DNA of 64,000 bases from an uncultured Aquimarina sp. (GTDB taxonomy: Bacteria; Bacteroidota; Bacteroidia; Flavobacteriales; Flavobacteriaceae), in contig CANMLS010000002.1 in NCBI GenBank assembly GCA_947498785.1, positions 62,001 to 126,000 on the forward strand, given 5' to 3'. Positions 33,551-42,688 of the stretch are shown one piece after another; the stretch's first letter is position 1; the number at the start of each line of letters is the position of its first letter. Both the position numbers and the translations under genes were made by a program. The notes under the pieces are model-generated. The model searched no databases, was not told the DNA's origin, and was given only the letters and a program-made list of their open reading frames with translations.

Positions 33551-34294
33551 TTGATAAGAAGAATAGGTGTTATAGTAAGTATAAGTTTACTCGTTGGTCT
33601 AAGTAGCTTTTATTCAATTCAATCATTGGGTAATAAGATTGATGAATCAAAATTAATTAGTCACATTATTAATCCTAAAGAACAAGAGGTACATTTTTAT
33701 TGGAAAGATAAGAACGGAAATACGTATGCAAGCCTTAATAATCTAAAAGCAAAATTAAAGGAGGAAAATAAACAGTTAGTTTTTGCCATGAATGGTGGTA
33801 TGTATAATAAAGATAGGACACCACAAGGATTATATATAGAAAACGGAGTTCATAAGGCAAAAATAGATACAATGAATAAAGGATATGGAAACTTTTATCT
33901 GCAGCCCAATGGTATTTTCTATTTAACCAGAGAGAACACACCTATAATATGCCCAACAACTAAGTTTAACAGTAATAGCGATATAAAATATGCGACTCAA
34001 TCAGGGCCAATGTTATTGATTGATAATAAAATTCACCCCAAGTTTACTAAAGGTTCTGTTAATGTTCATATCAGAAACGGAGTAGGAATTCTTCCTGACG
34101 GGAATTTACTTTTTGCAATGTCAAAGAAAAAGATAAATTTCTACGATTTTGCATCATACTTTAAACAAAAAGGTTGTGAAAATGCATTGTATCTGGATGG
34201 TTTTGTGTCCAGAACGTATTTACCTTCAAAGAATTGGAAACAATTAGATGGAGATTTTGGAGTGATTATAGGAGAAATAAAGACTAAAAACTAA
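33551..34294 (+). CDS. Phosphodiester glycosidase (NAGPA-like) family protein
   Basis: A 247-residue exported or membrane-anchored protein; the N-terminal segment (about 5-22) is hydrophobic. The family signature is clear: FAMNGGMYN, then TPQGLYIENG, ATQSGPMLL with a following beta-strand, and the C-terminal NALYLDGFVSRTY. Members remove N-acetylglucosamine from phosphodiester-linked sugars or act on related bonds. The only start I can find is the TTG at 33551, three bases after the upstream stop, which implies translational coupling. The substrate is unknown. Confidence 0.88.
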   Translation: MIRRIGVIVSISLLVGLSSFYSIQSLGNKIDESKLISHIINPKEQEVHFYWKDKNGNTYASLNNLKAKLKEENKQLVFAMNGGMYNKDRTPQGLYIENGVHKAKIDTMNKGYGNFYLQPNGIFYLTRENTPIICPTTKFNSNSDIKYATQSGPMLLIDNKIHPKFTKGSVNVHIRNGVGILPDGNLLFAMSKKKINFYDFASYFKQKGCENALYLDGFVSRTYLPSKNWKQLDGDFGVIIGEIKTKN

Positions 34295-34305
34295 TTCTTA
34301 GATGC

Positions 34306-34911
34306 TTATGAATGGCTCCAATTTTCTGCATCATCACTATTGTTAGGAGAAAGTCCGATAATGTCCCCGTCAGTATTTACACCCAAACCAACAACAGTTC
34401 TATTTACATAGTTAAAATAGCTAACTACTTGATTGATTTCTAATATTTCTCCATCAGATAACTGTTGTTCTCTGAGTTTACGAATGTCTGATTCTGTGAT
34501 AGTGTGATGAGATATGGTTAATTGTTTGGCATAGTGTAACCCTTCTAAATATTGATATTTAAAGTGAAGTTCTGGTTCATCTTTTATGATAGAAGACATA
34601 ATTTCCTGAAATGTATTTTCATCATTGAGTAATCGTTTTAACCCAGCAGCATGATGATCAACGCAATAGCTGCATTTATTCAAATTACTTACATAAATAC
34701 CAAGTGTTTCTAAATACCATTTTGGTAATGTATTATTAGAATTATGAAGTACATTTTTATATAACCCCATATGACCTATAAGTGTATGTGGTCGTAAGCT
34801 ATGAATAGATAAAACATTGTCTACATTATTATCAGGTCCTTTGATACGGTCGTAAATCTTTTTTAGTTGACCAGTGGCATCGTCGTATGTTATTTCTTTT
34901 ATCCAACTCAT
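34306..34911 (-). CDS. AhpD-like peroxidase-related protein
   Basis: Carboxymuconolactone decarboxylase/AhpD-fold protein of 201 residues. The redox motif CSYCVDHH has C80, C83 and H87, the CxxC-xxxH signature of the peroxidase-related branch. It probably reduces peroxide through a disulphide relay, with an unknown partner. It starts one base after the lspA stop, so the two form an operon and are likely translationally coupled. The convergent phosphodiester glycosidase gene ends 12 bases away. Confidence 0.9.
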   Translation of the reverse strand: MSWIKEITYDDATGQLKKIYDRIKGPDNNVDNVLSIHSLRPHTLIGHMGLYKNVLHNSNNTLPKWYLETLGIYVSNLNKCSYCVDHHAAGLKRLLNDENTFQEIMSSIIKDEPELHFKYQYLEGLHYAKQLTISHHTITESDIRKLREQQLSDGEILEINQVVSYFNYVNRTVVGLGVNTDGDIIGLSPNNSDDAENWSHS

Positions 34912-34912
34912 T

Positions 34913-35431
34913 TTATTGAAATTTTTCTCTAAAAAATGACCCTTTTTTACTGAAAAGAGCGCTAAACAATATTAAAATTGATCCTAACATTATAGAAACG
35001 TCAGCCAGATTGAATATTTCGGTTTTAATGATTCCTAAATCCAAAATCAAAAAATCCGTTACTGAACCATATACAATACGATCAAAAAGGTTTCCAATTC
35101 CACCACCAATAATAAAGGCAAAACCTATAATTGTCTCTATAGAATAATTCTTTTTGATTAATATCTGTCTTAATAACAATAATAAAATAAATATTGGAAG
35201 AATTTGTAATAAGATAATTTTTAATGTAGGACTTAAACTAGAACCTAAATTATACGCCGCTCCTGTATTTTCAACCTTTGTGAGTACAAAATTATCCTTA
35301 AAAACAGCAATACGCTCATAGGGTTCAATTGCTTGACGTATCACTCTTTTGGATATCTGATCACAACCAACATTTAGCAAAACCAGAGAAAGTATAAATA
35401 TAATTTTTATTTTTCCTTTGATTTTCATCAT
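34913..35431 (-). CDS. lspA: Lipoprotein signal peptidase
   Basis: Inner-membrane aspartic protease that removes signal peptides from prolipoproteins, many of which are encoded in this window. It has 172 residues and four predicted membrane helices. The catalytic aspartates are D117 in GNLFDR and D144 in FNLADVS, and VENTGAAYN supplies the third conserved box. The protein ends with a basic tail. It heads a two-gene operon with the AhpD-like gene. Confidence 0.97.
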   Translation of the reverse strand: MMKIKGKIKIIFILSLVLLNVGCDQISKRVIRQAIEPYERIAVFKDNFVLTKVENTGAAYNLGSSLSPTLKIILLQILPIFILLLLLRQILIKKNYSIETIIGFAFIIGGGIGNLFDRIVYGSVTDFLILDLGIIKTEIFNLADVSIMLGSILILFSALFSKKGSFFREKFQ

Positions 35432-35453
35432 AGTATAAAAGTAATAGAGACGA

Positions 35454-35996
35454 TCAATTATTCTTATGTTTCAGGTATTTTTTATGTTCTGAAAGTAAAA
35501 AAGCATTAATATAACTATTTTTATTAATAGTTTTATTTTGATTAGAATCATAATCAATCCATATTTTCCAAAACCCCTTCACCATTTTTAGTATGACATG
35601 AAATTGACCATATGAATATTGTATTTTATCATCATTTGTATAAGATACTCTATATATACCTCTATCAGAAACTAGAGTATCAGAATAAATCCTTTCGAAT
35701 AATCTAAAATCAATTAGAGTTGGTTTTTTATTCGAGCTACTCCATCTTTCTTTGTATCCATTAAGATATGCTTTAACATCTTTTATTTCTCCACCATTTC
35801 CAGAAATACGAATCATGTCATTACTATGAATAGAAGCAAATAAATTGAAATCTAAAGTTTCAAAGGCTTTAGAGAAATTACCATACATGTCAGCATTAAT
35901 TTTTTCATGTATAGCACTTTCTTGTGCAATACAATCAAGATTTGAATAGTAGGATAATAATGTTAAGATGAAGAACATTTTGATTTTTGAAATCAT
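35454..35996 (-). CDS. Exported NTF2-like (SnoaL-type) domain protein
   Basis: A small exported protein. I start at ATG 35996 (180 residues), which gives a clear signal peptide ISKIKMFFILTLLSY ending near CIAQES; the longer open frame begins inside the preceding GNAT gene. The mature part (YGNFSKAFETLDFNLFASIHSND, positions about 37-60 and following) shows the NTF2-like alpha/beta cone, with a conserved Tyr-Gly-Gln-Phe strand. It lies two bases after the GNAT stop. The function is unknown. Confidence 0.75.
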   Translation of the reverse strand: MISKIKMFFILTLLSYYSNLDCIAQESAIHEKINADMYGNFSKAFETLDFNLFASIHSNDMIRISGNGGEIKDVKAYLNGYKERWSSSNKKPTLIDFRLFERIYSDTLVSDRGIYRVSYTNDDKIQYSYGQFHVILKMVKGFWKIWIDYDSNQNKTINKNSYINAFLLSEHKKYLKHKNN

Positions 35997-35998
35997 AA

Positions 35999-36538
35999 CT
36001 ATTTGGTGTTTTCTTGCTTGTATAGGACACAATGTTTCAATCGGTTATTATCTAATAATTTGGGATGTATAAAAGTTTTAATACGTTGCATTCCGATTTT
36101 TTTCATGATCAGTTCAGATTTTGTATTGATCTCTGGAGCAACAGAATAGATGTTGTCTAGCCCAATTTGATGAAATCCAAAATTCAGACATGCTTTTGCG
36201 CCTTCAGTAGCATATCCCTTATTCCAAATACTTTTTTTAAGTCGCCAACCGATATCGGTAAAAACCCCAAAATCTTCTAAATACTTTTGTTCACATAAAC
36301 CGATAAAACCAATACACTCTTCATTTTCTAAAAGATCAACAGGAAAGTAACAGAATCCTTTCTCTGTAAACATTTTTTGCATTCTTATAATAAATGTTTT
36401 AGTTTCTTCTCTTGAAGGCTTAAAAGGAAAAAATTCCATTACATCATCATCGTTATTAATTTCTGTTAAGAGTTTCAAGTCATCATATTTCCACTCTCTG
36501 AAACCTAAGCGTTGAGATTTAAAGATATATGTATTCAT
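35999..36538 (-). CDS. GNAT-family N-acetyltransferase, RimJ/RimL type
   Basis: Acetyl-CoA-dependent acetyltransferase, 179 residues from ATG 36538; the open frame is longer but the upstream residues are unlike the family. The start FKSQRLGFREW is typical of RimJ/RimL-like enzymes, followed by IGFIGL, DIGWRLKKSIWNKGYATEGAKA (acetyl-CoA pyrophosphate loop in the WNKGYATEGA part) and SELIMKKIGM. The substrate may be a ribosomal protein N-terminus, an antibiotic or a small molecule; nothing here decides. Confidence 0.9.
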   Translation of the reverse strand: MNTYIFKSQRLGFREWKYDDLKLLTEINNDDDVMEFFPFKPSREETKTFIIRMQKMFTEKGFCYFPVDLLENEECIGFIGLCEQKYLEDFGVFTDIGWRLKKSIWNKGYATEGAKACLNFGFHQIGLDNIYSVAPEINTKSELIMKKIGMQRIKTFIHPKLLDNNRLKHCVLYKQENTK

Positions 36539-36613
36539 ATGAAATTTCAAATATATTTTTATTTCCAAATTAAAAAAAATGTAAAACAAGAAGTAAAAAT
36601 CCTTAAGTCAGCA

Positions 36614-38170
36614 TTAATTATCTTCTTCAAAAACAACACTTTCATATGCTCCAATATCTGGAGCTGTAGGGTTGCGTAAATGACCAAGGATGTCAGTTCC
36701 AGATGTTGGGGTAGAAGCGCTTCCATTTGCTGCAGAATTCTCACCAATATTGAGCATGTTTTCAAATGGATCTTTAAAATTAGGTTTTTCATTTAATACT
36801 ATATTCTCAAACAATGCAGTATTTGTAAAATCATATAGAGGGTTATCAACAAATTGATCTCTTGTATCTTCGAACCTAATCAGGCTATTCTTGAAATTAT
36901 AATTAAAAGCAGTACCGTCAACTTTACTAAATATAAGTTCAAGTTGTTGGTTACCATAAATAATACAATTTGTAAAATTAGCTTCGATTAAATCAGCAAC
37001 AATTATTTCTGTATTACTTACTCTAAAATTATTATCAATTAATACAGTTGGAAGTTCCCTAAATTCAAGATCTATACTAGGGTAATTAGTAAAAGTACAG
37101 TGGTTAAAGTTGTAAACACCACCTAATGAGCAATTTAAAGATACTTGTCCTGCCTTATTGATAACTAAGTTTTCACCAAGTATATTTCCTGTTCGAGCCA
37201 AAAGACCAACATTAGAACTATTATAAATTTGTGTATTCGAAATGGTAAGTGTTGGGTTTGGACCACCATCATTAGAATCCATTAATATACCTACCGTAGC
37301 ATTTTTTATGGTGGCATGATTTATAGTATGTCCTGTGCTTCCTGCTGTAAGCCATATGGTTCCCCATTGACCTTGGATATCACTAAAACCCGGTTCCAGA
37401 CGATCACTTTCAAAAATCACTTCATTTTCAAGAAGTTTTGGATCTGTACTTACATCTCCATTTACAACAAGAGTACCTTCATTGGCAACGATAAGTCCAG
37501 AATTGGCATGAAAGTGTATTCTTGCACCAGCATCTATAGTAAGAGTTTTTCCTTCAGGAACAGCAGCATATCCATAGACAACATAAGGTTTTTCGTTGGT
37601 GAAATTTAACTGTTCATCTTCCAGAAAGAACCCTTCAATTCTAATTTCATTATTTTCATTATCAAGACCTAATAATAATGTTTCTATTTCACCTGTCATT
37701 GCATCTCGAGAGGGAAACAAAAATGTAGCATCTTTTATGAGAGTAACCAAATCAACATCTTGTTGATTTCCTCCAGTGTCAAATAATATACGATCAGTGT
37801 ATAAAAACTCAGTATCTGTTGTTTGATTTGTTATGTCATTTGTGGTTTCAACGAATACAAAAATACTATCCTTTGCAAGTATTTGAATGTTTTCAAAAGA
37901 TTTTCCAGGGATACCATCTACATTAAGTCTGTAATTAGAATTTTCACCGCGTTCTAATGCAATAGTAGGAATAGTAAAATCATCACTTGTTTGATTATAT
38001 ACTTTAAAACTGTATGTACTGGAACCAATATTGGTAAAAATCGTATCTAAAAAAAGAGTATCATTTGAAAATTGTAAATTTCCTGTACTAGGGTCTGATT
38101 CAAAATCATTACGACAAGAGCCCCATAGAACTAATAAAACAAGTAAAAAAAGAGTTGATAAATAACGCAT
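36614..38170 (-). CDS. Surface lipoprotein with right-handed beta-helix
   Basis: A 518-residue lipoprotein. The lipobox is LWGSCRNDFES; the RNDFE after the cysteine resembles the SDDFE-type export signal of flavobacteria, so it is probably on the cell surface. Residues about 195-480 contain regularly spaced short beta-strands with Asn and Gly turns (TINHATIKNATVGI, LTISNTQIYNSSNVGLLAR), a typical parallel beta-helix. An N-terminal beta-sandwich precedes it. Such proteins bind or cut polysaccharides, but no lyase residues can be named. Confidence 0.8.
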   Translation of the reverse strand: MRYLSTLFLLVLLVLWGSCRNDFESDPSTGNLQFSNDTLFLDTIFTNIGSSTYSFKVYNQTSDDFTIPTIALERGENSNYRLNVDGIPGKSFENIQILAKDSIFVFVETTNDITNQTTDTEFLYTDRILFDTGGNQQDVDLVTLIKDATFLFPSRDAMTGEIETLLLGLDNENNEIRIEGFFLEDEQLNFTNEKPYVVYGYAAVPEGKTLTIDAGARIHFHANSGLIVANEGTLVVNGDVSTDPKLLENEVIFESDRLEPGFSDIQGQWGTIWLTAGSTGHTINHATIKNATVGILMDSNDGGPNPTLTISNTQIYNSSNVGLLARTGNILGENLVINKAGQVSLNCSLGGVYNFNHCTFTNYPSIDLEFRELPTVLIDNNFRVSNTEIIVADLIEANFTNCIIYGNQQLELIFSKVDGTAFNYNFKNSLIRFEDTRDQFVDNPLYDFTNTALFENIVLNEKPNFKDPFENMLNIGENSAANGSASTPTSGTDILGHLRNPTAPDIGAYESVVFEEDN

Positions 38171-38381
38171 ATGTATAAAAAAGGTCTTTAAGAGAATAGA
38201 TAAAGTTGCAAATTAGCAAAGATTTTTGTTTTTAGAAGCTTCATTTTCTCATTCTTTCATTAAATCATTATTAATATTGATTAAAGTATAACTTGTCAAG
38301 CTCTATGTATATTGCTTTTTAAGAAAATATAATACTAATTAAATTATTTCTTTTTACTCAAAATTATTTCTTTGAATGCTT

Positions 38382-38389
38382 TAACTTTG
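38382..38389 (+). promoter_or_regulatory. -7 element of lpdA
   Basis: Perfect TAACTTTG, 38 bases before the ATG at 38428, predicting a leader of about 32 bases. Confidence 0.45.
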
Positions 38390-38427
38390 TTAGTTCAAAC
38401 TTAATACGCACAACATAATAATTTATT

Positions 38428-39834
38428 ATGAGTATATATGATGTAGCCGTTATTGGCTCTGGACCTGGTGGATATGTAGCCGCTATTCGATGCGCACAAC
38501 TAGGTATGAAAACCGCAATAATCGAAAAATACAAAACTCTTGGAGGAACATGTCTTAATGTAGGTTGCATTCCTAGTAAGGCTTTATTAGATTCTTCTCA
38601 TCATTATGAACATGCTGTAAAGCATTTTGCTGACCATGGTATCGAAATCTCTGGAGATGTAAAGATCAACCTTGAAAAAATGATTGCTCGCAAACAGGGA
38701 GTTGTAGATCAAACTGCAGGAGGTATTGATTTTCTGATGAAAAAAAATAATATTGATGTATTCGAAGGTGTTGGAGCTTTTAAAGATGCAACGCATATTA
38801 ATATTACAAAAGCAGATAGTACGGTTGAAACTATTGAAGCAAAACACACGATTATTGCTACAGGTTCGAAACCTTCTACATTGCCATTTATTAAAATAGA
38901 TAAGAAGAGAATCATAACATCTACTGAAGCATTAAAACTTAAGGAGATTCCAAAGCACCTTGTTATTATAGGTGGAGGAGTAATAGGATTAGAATTAGGT
39001 CAGGTATATCGTCGCTTAGGAGCAGAAGTTTCTGTGGTAGAATATATGGATAGAATTATTCCTGGAATGGATAAAGCACTCTCTAGAGAATTGCAAAAAG
39101 CAATGAAAAAACAAGGAATTAAGTTTTATACATCACATAAGGTTACATCTGTAAAAACAAGTGCTAAGGAGACAGTTGTCACAGCAGATGATAAAAAAGG
39201 TAATCCTGTAGAGTTCAAAGGGGATTATTGTTTGGTATCGGTAGGCCGTCGTCCTTATACCGATGGATTAAATGTAGAAGCTGCAGGAGTAAGACTTAAT
39301 GATAGAGGTCAAGTAGAGGTTAATGATCATTTACAAACTTCGGCATCAAATATTTATGCAATAGGTGATGTGATTAAAGGAGCAATGCTAGCACATAAAG
39401 CAGAGGAAGAAGGGGTTTTTGTAGCAGAAACACTTGCTGGACAAAAACCACATATAGATTACAACTTAATTCCTGGAGTAGTATATACGTGGCCAGAAGT
39501 TGCTGCAGTTGGAAAAACTGAAGAAGAGTTAAAAGAAGCAGGAGTAAAATATAAGTCAGGACAGTTTCCGTTTAGAGCATTAGGAAGATCGCGTGCAAGT
39601 GGAGATCTTGACGGTTTTGTAAAGATATTAGCAGATGAGGTTACAGATGAAATATTAGGTGTACATATGGTTGGAGCACGTTGTGCAGATATCATAGCTG
39701 AAGCCGTTACCGCGATGGAGTTTAGAGCTTCTGCAGAGGATATTTCTCGGATGTCGCATGCACATCCAACGTTTACTGAAGCTATAAAAGAAGCTGCATT
39801 AGCGGCAACAGAAAATAGAGCATTACATGTGTAA
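38428..39834 (+). CDS. lpdA: Dihydrolipoyl dehydrogenase
   Basis: FAD enzyme (E3) that reoxidises lipoamide in the pyruvate, 2-oxoglutarate or branched-chain dehydrogenase complexes. It has 468 residues. The FAD motif GSGPGGYVAA is at 10-19, the redox disulphide C42/C47 in GGTCLNVGCIPS, the NAD motif GGGVIGLELG near 180, and the catalytic His-Glu pair in HAHPTFTEA near the C-terminus. The E1 and E2 genes are not adjacent. The gene has its own promoter and terminator. Confidence 0.97.
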   Translation: MSIYDVAVIGSGPGGYVAAIRCAQLGMKTAIIEKYKTLGGTCLNVGCIPSKALLDSSHHYEHAVKHFADHGIEISGDVKINLEKMIARKQGVVDQTAGGIDFLMKKNNIDVFEGVGAFKDATHINITKADSTVETIEAKHTIIATGSKPSTLPFIKIDKKRIITSTEALKLKEIPKHLVIIGGGVIGLELGQVYRRLGAEVSVVEYMDRIIPGMDKALSRELQKAMKKQGIKFYTSHKVTSVKTSAKETVVTADDKKGNPVEFKGDYCLVSVGRRPYTDGLNVEAAGVRLNDRGQVEVNDHLQTSASNIYAIGDVIKGAMLAHKAEEEGVFVAETLAGQKPHIDYNLIPGVVYTWPEVAAVGKTEEELKEAGVKYKSGQFPFRALGRSRASGDLDGFVKILADEVTDEILGVHMVGARCADIIAEAVTAMEFRASAEDISRMSHAHPTFTEAIKEAALAATENRALHV

Positions 39835-39891
39835 ATAATCAATCTTATTCTGTTTAAGAAATAAGTTTTTTTAATAGTGATTAGAATAAAG

Positions 39892-39932
39892 AAGCCTCAT
39901 AAATACTTTATCAGATTTATGAGGCTTTGTTT
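39892..39932 (+). terminator. Terminator after lpdA
   Basis: Perfect 13-base arms AAGCCTCATAAAT (39892-39904) and ATTTATGAGGCTT (39915-39927), ten-base loop, then TGTTTT. It lies between convergent genes. Confidence 0.88.
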
Positions 39933-39986
39933 TATAGACTGCATATTTATTCCTTAAGATTCTTTGCTTCAGATATGGTGTTTTGT

Positions 39987-41129
39987 TTATTTATTAAAAG
40001 AAATACTATTTAATAATTTAAGGTGGGTATCTGTTCTTTGTTTTCCAAGCACCTCAAATATAGCTGTGAAATGCTCTTTCTTTTTTAAGTATTTTCTTTC
40101 AAATTTTTTCAAACTATCTTGATTTGTAAAATATTTAATACATGCACTTACTCCAATATCATGATTAGAAAAAAACAAAAGCTGTTTTGTGCCGTTTGGA
40201 CCTTGAATTTTAGAAACGATGGCTAATTCTTTATTATTTACGCGATAAGGAAATTTGTAAACAGTATCTTTTAGTACTGGATGATCTTTAAAATAAAGTA
40301 AGCTGTCTTTTAGTTTATAATTGGGGTTAGCTTCATTAAAAAAACTTATAAAGTAATTTTTGTTTTTAATAGGACCTATATAAATGACATTATTCTCTTT
40401 TATTTCTTCAATAGAAGTTTTTGAAGAAAACCTGATGTTAAAACTCTTATCATAATTAGAAAAAAAACGGGTTAATTTTGCAGTGCCTCTAGCAGCCATT
40501 TGGTTTATATAACTATATGGAGGAGGAGATAAAGAATCTTTTAGTTTGGGATGTTGTTCTGAAAATTGATAAAACTCTTTTAGATTATTTATAGAATAGT
40601 CTCTAGTCCATCCTGTATTACCAGTAATAGTTGTTCCTATCATTCCAAATACATCACCAATAACAAGACTTGTCCTTTTTTTATTAGAAAGAAATGGTTC
40701 CCATAATTGAGGTTTAGATTTGGGCCATTTTAGTAATAGAATAATTCCTAGTAATATTAGAATAACAGCATAAGGAAAAATAGCATATCCATTTTGTTTA
40801 TGCTTTGTAATAGGTGTATTTTGATTTTTTATGAAAGATACAGCATATTGTCCTTTTTCAATTTGTACCTTATAAATAGAGTCCTTATCTTCTTCCTTAT
40901 AATATTTATGGATTTTTTTTCTTAGATTGTATACATTTACTCTAACTCTTGTTCCTGGTTCCTTAACTCCAAAAAAATCTAAAGCAATAACCATTTCTTT
41001 TAGATCTACTTCATTGAGAGTTGCTTTTAATAGATATTGTAGTAAAGAAATACTAGTAGGAGCATTTAGAAAAGTTTTGCTCTTGCATAATTTCTGAATA
41101 ATAGTTTTTTTTTCTTCTATAGAGAGCAT
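39987..41129 (-). CDS. Membrane-anchored winged-helix regulator (one-component)
   Basis: A 380-residue protein that appears to be a transmembrane transcription factor. The cytoplasmic N-terminus (about 25-100) has the pattern 'LLQYLLKATLNE...MVIALDFFG...RVRVNVYNLRKKIHKYY...VQIEKGQYAVSF'. This is the winged-helix domain seen at the front of many TolB- or TPR-linked regulators. One membrane helix follows at about 115-134, then an outer domain of roughly 240 residues with 'NNVIYIGPIKNKN', the strand pattern of the sensor part in those proteins. It is divergent from the GH117 gene, and a direct repeat lies between them. I infer that it senses a sugar or cell-wall signal and controls the locus. 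Confidence 0.7.
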   Translation of the reverse strand: MLSIEEKKTIIQKLCKSKTFLNAPTSISLLQYLLKATLNEVDLKEMVIALDFFGVKEPGTRVRVNVYNLRKKIHKYYKEEDKDSIYKVQIEKGQYAVSFIKNQNTPITKHKQNGYAIFPYAVILILLGIILLLKWPKSKPQLWEPFLSNKKRTSLVIGDVFGMIGTTITGNTGWTRDYSINNLKEFYQFSEQHPKLKDSLSPPPYSYINQMAARGTAKLTRFFSNYDKSFNIRFSSKTSIEEIKENNVIYIGPIKNKNYFISFFNEANPNYKLKDSLLYFKDHPVLKDTVYKFPYRVNNKELAIVSKIQGPNGTKQLLFFSNHDIGVSACIKYFTNQDSLKKFERKYLKKKEHFTAIFEVLGKQRTDTHLKLLNSISFNK

Positions 41130-41187
41130 AAAAGTTTTTTTATGTAAATGATAATGCTTTGTTATTGTGTATTTTAATACCTTAGTT

Positions 41188-41207
41188 AACGGTTATAAGA
41201 ACGGTTA
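41188..41207. promoter_or_regulatory. Tandem direct repeat between regulator and GH117 genes
   Basis: Two identical copies of AACGGTTA (41188-41195 and 41200-41207) with a 12-base period. Tandem half-sites about one helical turn apart are typical of OmpR-like winged-helix proteins, so this is a candidate site for the adjacent regulator. Confidence 0.5.
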
Positions 41208-41298
41208 ATTTAATGTCAAAGGTATTCTTTTCTCAATAAAAAAGCTTAATTGCCTTTATATTCTGAGTAAAGATATTCAGATAAGTGAAAATGTTTTA

Positions 41299-42552
41299 AT
41301 GTTTAAAAAAAAAATGAGAATCCCTTTAGTTACATTTATATCAATACTTAGCTTCCTATTTAATAGCTCTTGTTCACCTTCTAAAAAAGAGAAAACCCAA
41401 GAAATTCAGGTAAAAAAGATGAGTGCCTCTTATAAACGCTTTAGAGAGAATAATCTACGTTTTGAAAAATACAATGAATTTAATACTGATTTTAAATTTA
41501 AAGAAATTACAGGTATTGGATATGAAGAAGGAATAACAAGAAGGGATCCATCAAGTGTTATTAAGGTAGGAAATCTTTATTATGTGTGGTATACAAAACC
41601 ACAAGCCAATACCAAATTAGTAGGGCCAAAAAAAGCAACAGACTCCACAAGAGCATTTCATTGGGATTTATGTGATATATGGTATGCGACTTCCAAAGAT
41701 GGTTATGATTGGAAAGAACAAGGTATTGCTATTTCTAGGGGACCCAAAGGAAATTATGATCATAGAAGTGTATATACTACAGATATTTTGGTGGCGAATG
41801 GTAAATATTATCTAGCTTATCAAGCTGCAGGTAGTTTAAAGCAAGCACGTTGGGCAGGTAGTTATTTTCATGCAGGAGATTTTAATAAAAACGTTATCGG
41901 AATGTCATGGGCATATACCCCTAATGGACCTTGGCATCCCCTAAAGAAACCTATTCTAACGGTAGGCTCAGAGACTTCCTGGGATGGAGAGGTCGTACAT
42001 GACCCTTCCTTTATAGTACGTGAAGGTAAATATTGGATGTATTATAAAAGTGCAGGACGTGTACCTTGGAAACCTAATATTTCTGAAGGAGATTTTACCA
42101 AAGAATATGCTGATATGCCTCATGCAGTAATAGGTGTAGCTGTATCAGAAAATCCAGAAGGCCCTTATATAAAATCAGAATACAATCCAGTGTTAATAGG
42201 AGGGCATGAATGTATAGTTTGGCCATATCGTAGAGGTGTGTGTGCCTTTTTGAGTGAAGGACCCGAAGCAAAAAGTATTCAGTTTGCTGAAGATGGTATT
42301 AACTTTTACCCAGTTAAACATGGATTAAAAAAACCTGAAGCAGGAGGTGTATTTCGTTCAAGTAATTTTGTAGATACAGATAGTTTACCAGGAAAAGGGA
42401 TTACCTGGGGATTGATGCATGTTCTTGGGGAGTGGAATTATTTACGTCGTTTTGAGTGTGATTTATCATTAGAGAAAGGAAATCATATTCATGCAGAATA
42501 TCAAAAAGTATTGGATTATAAGAATAGCGATGGTTATGATTATGAAAAATGA
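41299..42552 (+). CDS. GH117-like alpha-1,3-(3,6-anhydro)-L-galactosidase lipoprotein
   Basis: Probably removes 3,6-anhydro-L-galactose from the ends of agar-type oligosaccharides. It has 417 residues. The signal peptide ends at a lipobox (NSSCSPSKK), so it is a periplasmic-side or surface lipoprotein. The five-bladed propeller shows D83 in RRDPSSV, D235 in VVHDPSF and H303/E304 in GGHECIVWP, which line up by eye with the active residues of GH117 neoagarobiases. The N-terminal SASYKR resembles the family's SxAxxR dimerisation motif. Not all GH117 clades act on neoagarobiose, so the exact substrate is uncertain. GH43 is less likely. Confidence 0.8.
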   Translation: MFKKKMRIPLVTFISILSFLFNSSCSPSKKEKTQEIQVKKMSASYKRFRENNLRFEKYNEFNTDFKFKEITGIGYEEGITRRDPSSVIKVGNLYYVWYTKPQANTKLVGPKKATDSTRAFHWDLCDIWYATSKDGYDWKEQGIAISRGPKGNYDHRSVYTTDILVANGKYYLAYQAAGSLKQARWAGSYFHAGDFNKNVIGMSWAYTPNGPWHPLKKPILTVGSETSWDGEVVHDPSFIVREGKYWMYYKSAGRVPWKPNISEGDFTKEYADMPHAVIGVAVSENPEGPYIKSEYNPVLIGGHECIVWPYRRGVCAFLSEGPEAKSIQFAEDGINFYPVKHGLKKPEAGGVFRSSNFVDTDSLPGKGITWGLMHVLGEWNYLRRFECDLSLEKGNHIHAEYQKVLDYKNSDGYDYEK

Positions 42553-42688
42553 TGTCACCGATACATATAGTCACTATAGTCTCATAGAAGTTTGATGAGA
42601 TGTACTTCTGTAAAAATAATCTATAGTTATAAGATAAATTATTCGAGATACAACTATTCAATATAGATTTAAAATACGTTCAGAGATT

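Noticed and set aside
36559..36792. Minus-strand open frame at the 3' end of the beta-helix lipoprotein gene
   Set aside because: It lies in another frame of a long, well-supported gene and has no independent start signal.
41299..42552. Assigning the sugar hydrolase to GH43
   Set aside because: The propeller is similar, but the RRDPSSV, VVHDPSF and GGHECIVWP motifs and the N-terminal SASYKR fit GH117 better.
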